Source: Solibaculum_A intestinale (lineage in GTDB: Bacteria > Bacillota > Clostridia > Oscillospirales > Acutalibacteraceae). From it: 64,000 nt of DNA. The position numbers and the translations under genes are program-made. Location: positions 1 through 64,000 of the forward strand of contig NZ_JBBMFD010000012.1 in assembly GCF_040096205.1 (NCBI RefSeq). The letters are read 5' to 3'. This document shows, piece after piece, positions 33,963 to 41,576 of the stretch (position 1 is its first letter; every line of letters starts with the position of its first letter). The notes below the pieces were generated by a model, which searched no databases, was not told the origin of the DNA, and worked only from the letters and a program-made list of their open reading frames with translations.

Positions 33963-35437
33963 GCAAGACACTCCTCCATTGCCTGGTACATGCCTACGGC
34001 CTTTATGCGCATGAGCGCCTGGGCCACGGCATCCTCAAATCCGGGAAGCGCCGCCAACTGGGGCCCCCACATCCGCTCGTTGTTCACCACTGCCCGGGCA
34101 ATGTCCGCTTCGTCGTCATTGCGATGGTCATAGTAAAAGTCCAGCACCCACGGATCGTCCTTAATTTCGTAAGTGTTTTCTCCCCGTTTGCCGACGAGGC
34201 AGTTTTCTCCCTTCTCCTTCCCGTTGTGATAGAAGGCGACGTAGGCCGCGAAGGAGAAGGTCAGGCACTTGGGCAGACTGCCGGTGCGCTGCACATACTC
34301 CACCAGACTCGGCATAACCCGGGCTTTCCACTTGGAGGTGGAATTGAGGGAGATGGAAAGCAAGCTGTGGTCGATATACGGGTTTTGGAACCGTTCGGTA
34401 ACGGCGGCGGCAAAATCGGTAAGCTCGTTTTTGGGCAGGTCGAGGGTGGGGATGATTTCGTCATAAATGGCTTTGTTCATAAAGCCGTGGATCACCGGGT
34501 CCTCCATGCAGGAACGCACAATGTCCTGCCCCGCCAGATAGGCGCCCAGCACCATCGAGGTATGCGCGCCGTTTAAAATGCGAACCTTGCGCTGCTTATA
34601 GGGCGTATGGTCGTCCACCACCAAAATGGGCAGCTTCGCCTTCTCAAAGGGCAGCTCGTCCTTGATGGACTGGGGCCCCTCGATCACCCACAGGCCGAAC
34701 ACTTCGCCGGTATCCAGCAGATTGTCCTGATAGCCCAGCTCCTGGCAGATATCCGCCGCCTCGCTGCGGGGATACCCGGTGACGATGCGGTCCACCAGAG
34801 TGGAGCAGAAGGTATTCTCTGTTTCCACCCACTTGGCGAACGGCTCTCCCAGCTCCCACAGGTCCACATACTGCTTGACGCATTTTTTCAGCTCCTCGCC
34901 GTTATGGTCGATGAGCTCGCAGGAAAGGATGATAAACCCGGGAAGCCCCAGTTTGAACCGCTCGTAGAGAAACGCGGTCAGCTTGCCCGGAAAGCTGGAC
35001 GGCGGCGCGTCGTCCGCCTTGCAGGCGGGGTCGAACACAATGCCCGCCTCGGTGGTGTTGGACACCAGAAAGCGCAAATCCGGGTTTTTGGCGCAGTCGA
35101 GCACGGCTTTGTATTCCTCATAGGGATTGAGGCAGCGGGACACGCAGGAAATGACCCGTTTGCGGTTGACCGCCTCTTTGTTTTCCCGGCCCCGCAGGAA
35201 CAGGGTATAAAGCCCCTCCTGGTCGTTGATGAGCTTCGCTAGACCCGGCGCAATGGGCTGGACCAGCACCACTTTGCCGTCAAAGCCTGCTTTTTCGTTC
35301 ATCTGGTCGATAAAGCAGTCCACAAAAGCCCGCAGGAAATTTCCCTCGCCGAACTGCAGCACCCGTTCGGGCGCGTCCTTGAGCAGATAGCCGTCGTAAC
35401 CCTGGTCCTTTAGCGTTTGGTAATTGAGCAGATTCAT
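33959..35437 (-). CDS. uxaB: Tagaturonate reductase (altronate oxidoreductase)
   Basis: A 492-residue NAD-dependent mannitol-dehydrogenase-family enzyme reducing D-tagaturonate to D-altronate. The N-terminal ERVLQFGEGNFLRAFVDCFIDQMNE is the nucleotide-binding start; RFLVSNTTEAGI and LSCELIDHNGEELKKCVKQYV follow. The C-terminal half has KVRILNGAHTSMVLGAYLAG, the substrate-side signature of UxaB. It overlaps uxaA by 4 bp and follows uxaC by 127 bp. Confidence 0.95.
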   Translation of the reverse strand: MNLLNYQTLKDQGYDGYLLKDAPERVLQFGEGNFLRAFVDCFIDQMNEKAGFDGKVVLVQPIAPGLAKLINDQEGLYTLFLRGRENKEAVNRKRVISCVSRCLNPYEEYKAVLDCAKNPDLRFLVSNTTEAGIVFDPACKADDAPPSSFPGKLTAFLYERFKLGLPGFIILSCELIDHNGEELKKCVKQYVDLWELGEPFAKWVETENTFCSTLVDRIVTGYPRSEAADICQELGYQDNLLDTGEVFGLWVIEGPQSIKDELPFEKAKLPILVVDDHTPYKQRKVRILNGAHTSMVLGAYLAGQDIVRSCMEDPVIHGFMNKAIYDEIIPTLDLPKNELTDFAAAVTERFQNPYIDHSLLSISLNSTSKWKARVMPSLVEYVQRTGSLPKCLTFSFAAYVAFYHNGKEKGENCLVGKRGENTYEIKDDPWVLDFYYDHRNDDEADIARAVVNNERMWGPQLAALPGFEDAVAQALMRIKAVGMYQAMEECLA

Positions 35438-35564
35438 GTTATTCGCCTCACGATTTTGATTGATTCCCCCAAAACGGCCCCGGCAAAGGGCTCGCCCAAC
35501 GGGAAGAAAAAAGAATCCAATTTATCTTGCCGGCGGGGCGCAAAGCAGCGCCCGCCCGTCCTGT

Positions 35565-36998
35565 TTACAGGTGAAAATAGCGCACCGCGTTTTGATAGCA
35601 CACGCCTTCCACAATCCGCTTGAGCGCCCGCTCGTCGTTGGGATATTCCCCGTTTTCCACCCAGCCGCCCAGCAGGTTGCACAAGATGCGGCGGAAATAC
35701 TCAAAGCGGGGATAGGAGAGGAAGGAACGGGAATCGGTGAGCATCCCCACGAAATTACCCAGCAGGCTTAAGTTTGCCAATGATTTCATCTGCTGTTCCA
35801 TGCCCTCCTTGTGGTCGTTGAACCACCAGGCGGAACCGTGCTGAATTTTGCCGGGCACATCGGTGCCTTGGAACGCGCCCAGCATGGTGTCCAGCAACGC
35901 GTCCTCGTTGGGGTTGAGGCTGTAGAGGATGGTGCGGGGCAGCTCGTCAGTTTGTTCCAGCGCGTCCAGGAACGCGTAAAGGGCAGGAGCGCAACTGATG
36001 GCGTTCATGCAGTCAAACCCGGTATCCGGCCCCATCTGCCCAAACATCCGGGTGTTGGTGTTGCGGATGGCGTTGTAATGAATCTGCATGACCACGTCTA
36101 ACCGATGGTAAGCCTTCGCCAGGCAAAGGAGAATCGTGGTCTGATAGCCCTCCGTTTCTTCGACGGTGAGGGCCTCTCCGCGCAGCGCCTTTTGGTAGGC
36201 GGCGTCGGCCTCCTCCATGGAGCAGGGGCGGTACATCACATAGTCAAGCCCGTGGTCGCTGGCCCGGCAACCTCTCTTTTGAAAGAATTCCAGCCGTTCC
36301 ACCAGCGCGCCGCACACCTCTTCCACGCTGGCAAGACGTTCCTTGCCCACGCTTTTCGCCAGCTCCTTTACATAGGCGGTAAAGCCGGGCTTATGGATAT
36401 TGATCGCCTTGTCCGGGCGGAAGGAGGGGCAGACCTGAAAGGATATGGTGGGGTCCGCCGCGATTTTTTCATGCCACTCCAGAGAATCCACCGGGTCGTC
36501 GGTGGTGCCGATGAACGCCACGTTCGCCTTCTTTATGATGCCGCGCACCGTAAGGTCGGGGTCGTGGCGCAGCTTGTCGTTGCACAGGTCCCAGACCTCC
36601 TTGGCGGTATCCAGGCTCAAATGCCCTTCATACCCGAAGAAACGGCGCAGTTCCAGGTTGCACCAGTGGTACATGGGATTACCGACGGCCAGCTCCAGCG
36701 CTTCTACAAACTTTAAAAACCGCTGGTAGCCGTCCTGTTCCCCGGACACATAGTCCTCACTGACCCCGTTGGAGCGCATGACGCGCCATTTGTAATGGTC
36801 CCCGAAATAGGAGCCGTCAGCCTGCTTTCCGCCCAGCCATACCTGAGCCAGATCGTCAAACCGCCGGTCCTCGTAAATCTCCCTGGGAGAAATGTGGCAA
36901 TGGTAATCCACGATCGGCATTTTGGCTGCGTAATCGTGGTACAGATGCCTGGCTGTTTCGCTTTCCAAAAGGAAGTCCTGATCCATAAAACTCTTCAT
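35565..36998 (-). CDS. uxaC: Glucuronate/galacturonate isomerase
   Basis: A 477-residue amidohydrolase-fold isomerase turning D-galacturonate into D-tagaturonate and glucuronate into fructuronate. The metal site HCHISPREIYED follows MPIVDY near the N-terminus, and later blocks are QIHYNAIRNTNTRMFGQMGPDTG and MLTDSRSFLSYPRFEYFRRIL. No uxuA/uxuB is seen, so galacturonate is the likely input. It is the first gene of the uxaCBA unit, with a long leader that contains a strong hairpin. Confidence 0.95.
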   Translation of the reverse strand: MKSFMDQDFLLESETARHLYHDYAAKMPIVDYHCHISPREIYEDRRFDDLAQVWLGGKQADGSYFGDHYKWRVMRSNGVSEDYVSGEQDGYQRFLKFVEALELAVGNPMYHWCNLELRRFFGYEGHLSLDTAKEVWDLCNDKLRHDPDLTVRGIIKKANVAFIGTTDDPVDSLEWHEKIAADPTISFQVCPSFRPDKAINIHKPGFTAYVKELAKSVGKERLASVEEVCGALVERLEFFQKRGCRASDHGLDYVMYRPCSMEEADAAYQKALRGEALTVEETEGYQTTILLCLAKAYHRLDVVMQIHYNAIRNTNTRMFGQMGPDTGFDCMNAISCAPALYAFLDALEQTDELPRTILYSLNPNEDALLDTMLGAFQGTDVPGKIQHGSAWWFNDHKEGMEQQMKSLANLSLLGNFVGMLTDSRSFLSYPRFEYFRRILCNLLGGWVENGEYPNDERALKRIVEGVCYQNAVRYFHL

Positions 36999-37063
36999 GT
37001 CTGCTGCCGCGCGTTTTTGGCGCGCGCTCCTTTCTCAGTGAAAAATGGGAGAATCGCTGCAGG

Positions 37064-37105
37064 GTGCGTATGCGGCTTGTCCCGGCCCGGCCGTCCGCCG
37101 CATAC
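37064..37105 (-). promoter_or_regulatory. Leader hairpin of uxaC
   Basis: A perfect 11-bp stem (GCGTATGCGGC/GCCGCATACGC) with a GC-rich 20-nt loop, about 65 bp before uxaC and without a T-run. It is a candidate RNA regulatory or stabilising element. Confidence 0.5.
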
Positions 37106-37182
37106 GCGGAGAAACAATGCCCGCATATCCTTTTCGCCGCCCCGGTAAAAACCCACGGCTCACAGGGGCCTTTTCCGGCTTC

Positions 37183-37211
37183 ATTATAGCAGTGCCGCCT
37201 TTTAATTACAA
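37183..37211 (-). promoter_or_regulatory. Sigma-A promoter of uxaCBA
   Basis: TTGTAA-N17-TATAAT on the minus strand. The -35 box lies in CCTTGTAATTAAAAGG, which has CCTT/AAGG arms and could host a regulator. Confidence 0.75.
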
Positions 37212-37286
37212 GGGTGAGACCAGACGAATGAGAAGGGGAGAGTGCGGTGAATTTTATCGAAAAGTGCATCGGCCGTCCGCCTTGAT

Positions 37287-38603
37287 TCAGCGATTGTCGT
37301 AAGCGTCGTTTTCTTCCCTGCGCGCGCCGCAAACGGAAACGCTCGTGTTTTTAAACGTAATATTTTGTGTGTAATTGATGATCCCCAGTTCCTCACACCA
37401 GATGTCCACGTTTTCAAAGATCAGCCCTTTGATGGGCATATCCGCAAATCCTTCCATATGGAAGGCGCGGCTGATCCCCTTATAATCCGGTTCATTGTGA
37501 GATTTCACGTTACAAATCCGGATATTGCTCACCTGGGTGTTGGGTACCTGAGAGGGGATCTGCTCCAAAAGCTTTTTCCAGTGATCGGGAATTTCCCCTG
37601 TGTATCCTTCCGGCAGCGTACACACGCTGTAGCCCGGGTTCCAGTCCAGCACGAAGTGAAACGGATATTTTACATTGACCATCTCCAGCCCGTCCACCAA
37701 AACGTCCCGGATGTACCCTTTCCTCACCCGGGAGGACTTGATGCGGAATCCGCAGTCCGTGCCGTGGTACTTGAGGTTTCTCAGGGTAATGTTATAGATA
37801 CCGCCGGACAGTTCGCTTCCCAGCGTCACGCCGAAGCCGGAGCGAATCTCGCAGTTTTGCACCGTAATGTCGTGGCAGGGACGATTGACCCGGTATCCGT
37901 CCGCGTCCCGGCCGGACTTGATGCAGATGCTGTCGTCGTTGCAGGAGGTCACGCAGTTTTCCACCAGCACATGCGCGCAGGAATCAATGTCGATGCCGTC
38001 GGTGCTGGGGCTTTGTATGCCGCAGTCGGCAATTTGTACCCCGTCGATGTGCACGTGGCTGCTGTATACCACGTGCACGTTCCAAAAGCCGGACCGGGAA
38101 GAGGTAAAATCCCGCAGCGTCACATTTTTCGAATCGTATACCACCACGTTGCGCATCCGCATGCAGTCGTAGTCCGCCGCCCAGCGCAGGCCCTTGGCGT
38201 CGTATTCCTTGCGGTAGCCGCCCTTCATGTCTGCTCCCCAGTATTTGTTCCACCAGTACTCACCCTGGCCGTCGATGGTTCCTTTGCCGCTGACGGTCAC
38301 GTCCTCCTGCTGGTTGCAGTTGAGAATGCCCGGATACCAGTCCATGTCCACTCCCGCCACCCGGGTAGGAATCAGCGGAATTTGGGTTTCGTCCGTGGTG
38401 CCCAGCAAGACGGCGCCCTCCTCGAAACGAAGCTCCATGTGGCTTTTTAAAAACAACGGGGCCGTCAGGTAGACGCCCTTTTCCAAAAGCGCCACGCCGC
38501 CCGCCTTCGCCGCTTCGTCGAAAAGCGACTGAAGCTCGTTTGTCACCAGGCGTTTCCCAGAGGTGTCGATTGCGCGGTCGGAAGATTTGAAAATTGGTTT
38601 CAT
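37287..38603 (-). CDS. GH28 polygalacturonase-like glycoside hydrolase
   Basis: A cytoplasmic-looking GH28 protein of about 438 residues (right-handed beta-helix), expected to release galacturonate from pectin oligomers. Motifs are GTIDGQGEYWW, STDGIDIDSC (Asp202, Asp205), CNDDSICIKS (Asp223/224) and CGFRIKSS (RIK at about 287-289). Where classical enzymes have GHG there is SGFGVTLGSE, so the usual His is missing. There is no signal peptide. The start is uncertain: ATG 38603 fits the family, but an in-frame ATG at 38657 exists, and a hairpin (AAGAAGCC.GCC/GGC.GGCTTCTT) lies between them. Confidence 0.85.
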   Translation of the reverse strand: MKPIFKSSDRAIDTSGKRLVTNELQSLFDEAAKAGGVALLEKGVYLTAPLFLKSHMELRFEEGAVLLGTTDETQIPLIPTRVAGVDMDWYPGILNCNQQEDVTVSGKGTIDGQGEYWWNKYWGADMKGGYRKEYDAKGLRWAADYDCMRMRNVVVYDSKNVTLRDFTSSRSGFWNVHVVYSSHVHIDGVQIADCGIQSPSTDGIDIDSCAHVLVENCVTSCNDDSICIKSGRDADGYRVNRPCHDITVQNCEIRSGFGVTLGSELSGGIYNITLRNLKYHGTDCGFRIKSSRVRKGYIRDVLVDGLEMVNVKYPFHFVLDWNPGYSVCTLPEGYTGEIPDHWKKLLEQIPSQVPNTQVSNIRICNVKSHNEPDYKGISRAFHMEGFADMPIKGLIFENVDIWCEELGIINYTQNITFKNTSVSVCGARREENDAYDNR

Positions 38604-38660
38604 GAGTGTGTGTAAGAAGCCTGCCGGAAGGCGGCTTCTTCCTTTGCTCCTTTCCATCGC

Positions 38661-38819
38661 TTACTTTTCGCCCTGTGCGGCCGGTACATTCCTCATACCG
38701 ATCATGATGCTGTTGAGACCGCAGACATGGCCGATGACAATACTACCCGCTTTTTCCGGCGCAGTCAACGTTGTATTTTTGATTTCTTCCGTCACGTGAA
38801 AGATTTTATTCTTGCAAAT
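38661..38819 (-). pseudogene. Remnant of a DUF1667 gene (3' end)
   Basis: Read leftward, the last 52 codons before a TAA encode ICKNKIFHVTEEIK followed by LTAPEKAGSIVIGHV, a Gly-Leu-Asn stretch and MRNV. This fits the C-terminus of DUF1667 proteins (IPK..IF.V...I..V...PVK.GDVII.NV..TG....ATR). Upstream the same frame loses all likeness and no Cys-rich N-terminus is found, so the gene is a truncated relic. DUF1667 genes usually sit beside glycerol-3-phosphate dehydrogenase genes, none of which are here. Confidence 0.5.
38740..38768 (-). promoter_or_regulatory. Promoter-like sequence before GH28 gene
   Basis: TTGACT-N17-TAGTAT reading toward the GH28 gene. It lies inside the DUF1667 relic, so it may be a recruited or chance match. 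Confidence 0.4.
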
Positions 38820-38919
38820 TCCCTCGGTAAGCCGGCAATCGTGTGTATGGGCGCAGTGATTTCCTGCTCCGCTTCTTTTCGTCAATGCGGAAAGCTTTGC
38901 ATCGAAGGCTTTGAAAAGC

Positions 38920-38961
38920 AAAAGGCCGGGGCAACAGACGCGTCCGTTGCCCCGGCCTTTT
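38920..38961 (-). terminator. Terminator after GntR regulator
   Basis: A 16-bp stem AAAAGGCCGGGGCAAC/GTTGCCCCGGCCTTTT followed by a T-rich run on the minus strand. Confidence 0.85.
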
Positions 38962-39027
38962 ATTCCCGACCCCACCCGTCTACCGCAGGCGGTTTGCCGT
39001 TTTGCCCGCTGCTTTTGGAGCCGGGGA

Positions 39028-39708
39028 TTATGTTTTGAAGTATTCCGAAAAGTCCCGGCGGATGACGTCGATGTTTTCCGTATACCGTTGCATGTGCTTA
39101 GTCGCAATGCTTTCGGCCAGCGCTTCATCCCGATGCTCAATGGCACGGACAAGCTCTTCGTGGTCCTGCATGATATTCCTCATCGGTTTACACCGGAAGC
39201 TCAGCACTGTCGTGCGGTCGAAATGGGGCGCTACGCTTTCCACCAGTTCATACCAATAGCTTCTTTGGCACTTTTGATAGAGAATCCGGTGAAATTCCTT
39301 GTCTAGCTGAAAAATCTTATCCTCCTGTTTTCGGCTGATGTAAAGCTTCCATACCGCTACGTTTTCCCAAAGACAGTCGATGTCCGCCTGGTTGAGCTGC
39401 CGGCAGGCTATTTTTGCGAGTTCGGTTTCCAGCACGCTGCGCAGGTGGCGCACCTCTTCTACAATTTTTGCGTCGATATACGAAACATAAGTCCCGATTT
39501 TTGGGAGGATGGTGATGAGCTTTCTCTGAGCCAGCTCCAGCTCCGCCTCCCGAAAGGGGGTGCGGCTGACCTGGAGAAGCCTGCATAGCTCCTGTTCCCG
39601 AATTTGCGCGCCCGGCTCCAACTGGATGTTGACAATGTTGTAAAGCAGTACACGCGTCACATAATTGCGTGCCGACTCGTGCGGCTGCCTATCTAAAATC
39701 GAAAGCAT
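39028..39708 (-). CDS. GntR/FadR-family transcriptional regulator
   Basis: A 226-residue regulator. The N-terminal winged helix-turn-helix (about 10-75) shows PGAQIREQELCRLLQVSRTPFREAELELAQRKLI, and the C-terminal FCD domain (about 90-215) carries metal-site candidates DKEFHRILY and DHEELVRAI with a later His. Uronate-pathway regulators such as UxuR/ExuR belong to this group, and the gene sits between the two GH28 genes, so control of pectin genes by a uronate effector is the likely role. It has its own promoter and terminator. The effector is unproven. Confidence 0.88.
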   Translation of the reverse strand: MLSILDRQPHESARNYVTRVLLYNIVNIQLEPGAQIREQELCRLLQVSRTPFREAELELAQRKLITILPKIGTYVSYIDAKIVEEVRHLRSVLETELAKIACRQLNQADIDCLWENVAVWKLYISRKQEDKIFQLDKEFHRILYQKCQRSYWYELVESVAPHFDRTTVLSFRCKPMRNIMQDHEELVRAIEHRDEALAESIATKHMQRYTENIDVIRRDFSEYFKT

Positions 39709-39743
39709 GGTATGCCGCCCTCCTCTCTTCTGGAAATAAATTC

Positions 39744-39772
39744 ATTATAAAAGAAAGCGGCGAAATTTACAA
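39744..39772 (-). promoter_or_regulatory. Sigma-A promoter of GntR gene
   Basis: TTGTAA-N17-TATAAT on the minus strand, 36 bp before the start. The -35 box and CTTGTAA context resemble the uxaCBA promoter. Confidence 0.75.
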
Positions 39773-39817
39773 GTCTTGTTCTCCCGCTGCCTTTGGCACA
39801 TCCCGGCCGGTTTCCCA

Positions 39818-41152
39818 TTACCTCTGCTCCGCCTCGATGGCACAATCGGCGCACCCTTCGAGAATTTCCCGGCGTCGGATGGTTTCCTTCATGGAACCGT
39901 CGAGGACAAAGCGCCCCTTCACGGTCAGCCCCTGCACCTGCCTTGCGTACAGGCAGGGAATCTCGTGGGGATATACGTCACGGACAGACGGCTGCTCGTC
40001 GAACACGTCCGGCTTATGCTTGCTCTGCTGCTTCCAGGTGATGTTTACCTCTTCCAGACGGATGTTTTCAATGGGCGAATACTCTTCGCCACCCAGAAAG
40101 ATACAAGATTCCGCCGTCAGCGTCAAATGGTCAAAGGTAAGGTTGCGGATTTTGCCCGGTAGGCGGTCCACGCCGGCTCGTTTGGTGGCGGAGAGGAAAA
40201 TGGGCTCACCCTTGCCCCACCAGAGCGGCGCGCCCTTGCACATGGCGCCGTCGGCATAGCGCAGGGTGTTGCCGGTGACATGGTGCACATGGATGTTTTC
40301 CACCGTTCCCCCGTCGCGCACCCAGATGCCTACCGCCCGGTTGGAATCCTGGACCCGGCAGTGTTTCAGCTCGATGTTGCGGATGTCGCCCCAAGTCTCG
40401 GTTCCGATTTTTAATGCGGAGTCCCGGGAGTGGAGCACGCAGTCCTCAATGAGAATGTCCTCGCAGTTGCCGTACTTTTCCCACATGGGCTTGGTCGCCT
40501 TGACCACGATGGCGTCGTCGCCTCCGCGCACGTTGCAGCCGCGCACCACCACGTCTTTGCAGCAGTCCGGATCAATGCCGTCGTTGTTGGCGCCCCGGAC
40601 GTTGTTGTCGATTGTGACGTTTTCCACCAGCACGTGCCTGCAGCCGGCCATGTGCAGCGTCCAAAAGGCCGCGTCGTAAAAGGTCACGTCCCTCACCGTC
40701 AGGTGCTCCACGTCCTCCAAAAAGGTGGTTCTGGGGCGAAAGCTTTTGACCATCAGCGGACACTCGTGATACCCGTTGTCCGCATTGGCGTCATAGAACA
40801 CCTCCCGGCCCTGGCCGTCAATGGTGCCCGGCCCGGCGATGGTGATGTTCGTTTCGTGCATGGCAAACAGAAAGCATCCGCCTTCCCAGCCTGTGGCCTG
40901 ATTGTCGTCGTCGAATTCCTTTGCGAAATCAATGGTATCCTGTGGGTTGAGGCTGGAGACCAGCACCGCGCCCTCATCCAGATAAAGCTCTACCTGGGAC
41001 TTTAAGCGCAGAGAACCGGACAAAAACCTTCCCGCCGGAACCACCACTCTTCCTCCGGTTTTAGCGCACGCATCGATGGCGGCCTGTATCTGCTTTTGGC
41101 AGTTGGATGTTCCGTCCGGGACCGCTCCAAACGTCAGAATGTTGTAATCCAT
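39818..41152 (-). CDS. GH28 family glycoside hydrolase, second copy
   Basis: A 444-residue beta-helix protein beginning NILTFGAVPDGTSNCQKQIQAAIDAC, without a signal peptide. It keeps GPGTIDGQGRE, NNDGIDPDCCKDV (Asp191, Asp194) and GGDDAIVVKA (Asp212/213). The GHG position reads HSRDSALKIGTE and the RIK position NRAVGIWVRD, so two classical catalytic-site elements differ. It probably acts on a different galacturonide linkage than the first copy; the two are only distantly alike. The start is ATG 41152 after AAGGAGACAGACA. A -10-like TATACT lies at 41185-41190 but without a good -35, suggesting activator dependence. Confidence 0.85.
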   Translation of the reverse strand: MDYNILTFGAVPDGTSNCQKQIQAAIDACAKTGGRVVVPAGRFLSGSLRLKSQVELYLDEGAVLVSSLNPQDTIDFAKEFDDDNQATGWEGGCFLFAMHETNITIAGPGTIDGQGREVFYDANADNGYHECPLMVKSFRPRTTFLEDVEHLTVRDVTFYDAAFWTLHMAGCRHVLVENVTIDNNVRGANNDGIDPDCCKDVVVRGCNVRGGDDAIVVKATKPMWEKYGNCEDILIEDCVLHSRDSALKIGTETWGDIRNIELKHCRVQDSNRAVGIWVRDGGTVENIHVHHVTGNTLRYADGAMCKGAPLWWGKGEPIFLSATKRAGVDRLPGKIRNLTFDHLTLTAESCIFLGGEEYSPIENIRLEEVNITWKQQSKHKPDVFDEQPSVRDVYPHEIPCLYARQVQGLTVKGRFVLDGSMKETIRRREILEGCADCAIEAEQR

Positions 41153-41194
41153 TGTCTGTCTCCTTTTTGTTTGGCTTTTTCCCCAGTATAACAT

Positions 41195-41504
41195 CCTTCC
41201 TCCGCGAGCACTAGACTCTTTTATAAAATTCTTGCGCTGACTCCCGGAGGCGCCTTGCGAATGAATTCTCCCGGAAAGAATCTCTCTGAATAGGAAGAAC
41301 GAAGTGCGATTTTCGAAAAGGTAGAACAGCGAGAAGGTGTTTCTGTGAAAATCGCTCTTTTGCGGACAAGCAAAAGCGCCCGCCGCCCAGCGTAAAAAGA
41401 AAAAGGCCCATTGTCATCCACCAACTTATCGTACGGCTGTCACTGGGTACAAAACTGGTTGGAAGAGGGGAAGGTTGTTGGGCTCTTTGGCGCAAGACAG
41501 CCGG
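41195..41504. other. Divergent intergenic region with inverted repeat
   Basis: No gene is supported here. GCGATTTTC (41306-41314) and GAAAATCGC (41347-41355) form a perfect 9-bp inverted repeat, and AACA/TGTT can pair inside the loop. I looked for a fluoride (crcB) riboswitch because of the CLC gene downstream and did not find its core. Confidence 0.45.
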
Positions 41505-41533
41505 TTGAAATTTTGCCCCGCCGCGCCTATAAT
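41505..41533 (+). promoter_or_regulatory. Sigma-A promoter of CLC gene
   Basis: TTGAAA-N17-TATAAT, about 43 bp before the coding start. Confidence 0.75.
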
Positions 41534-41576
41534 AAAAGAAACGTGTGGCGACATTAAGAGGGGTTTGAGGGATGCA

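Noticed and set aside
38727..39038. Plus-strand 103-codon frame upstream of the GntR gene
   Set aside because: It runs through the GntR terminator hairpin and antisense to the DUF1667 relic, with no ribosome site.
41195..41576. Fluoride (crcB) riboswitch before the CLC gene
   Set aside because: I searched the leader for the GATG core and the paired CTGATGACGCCT element and found neither.
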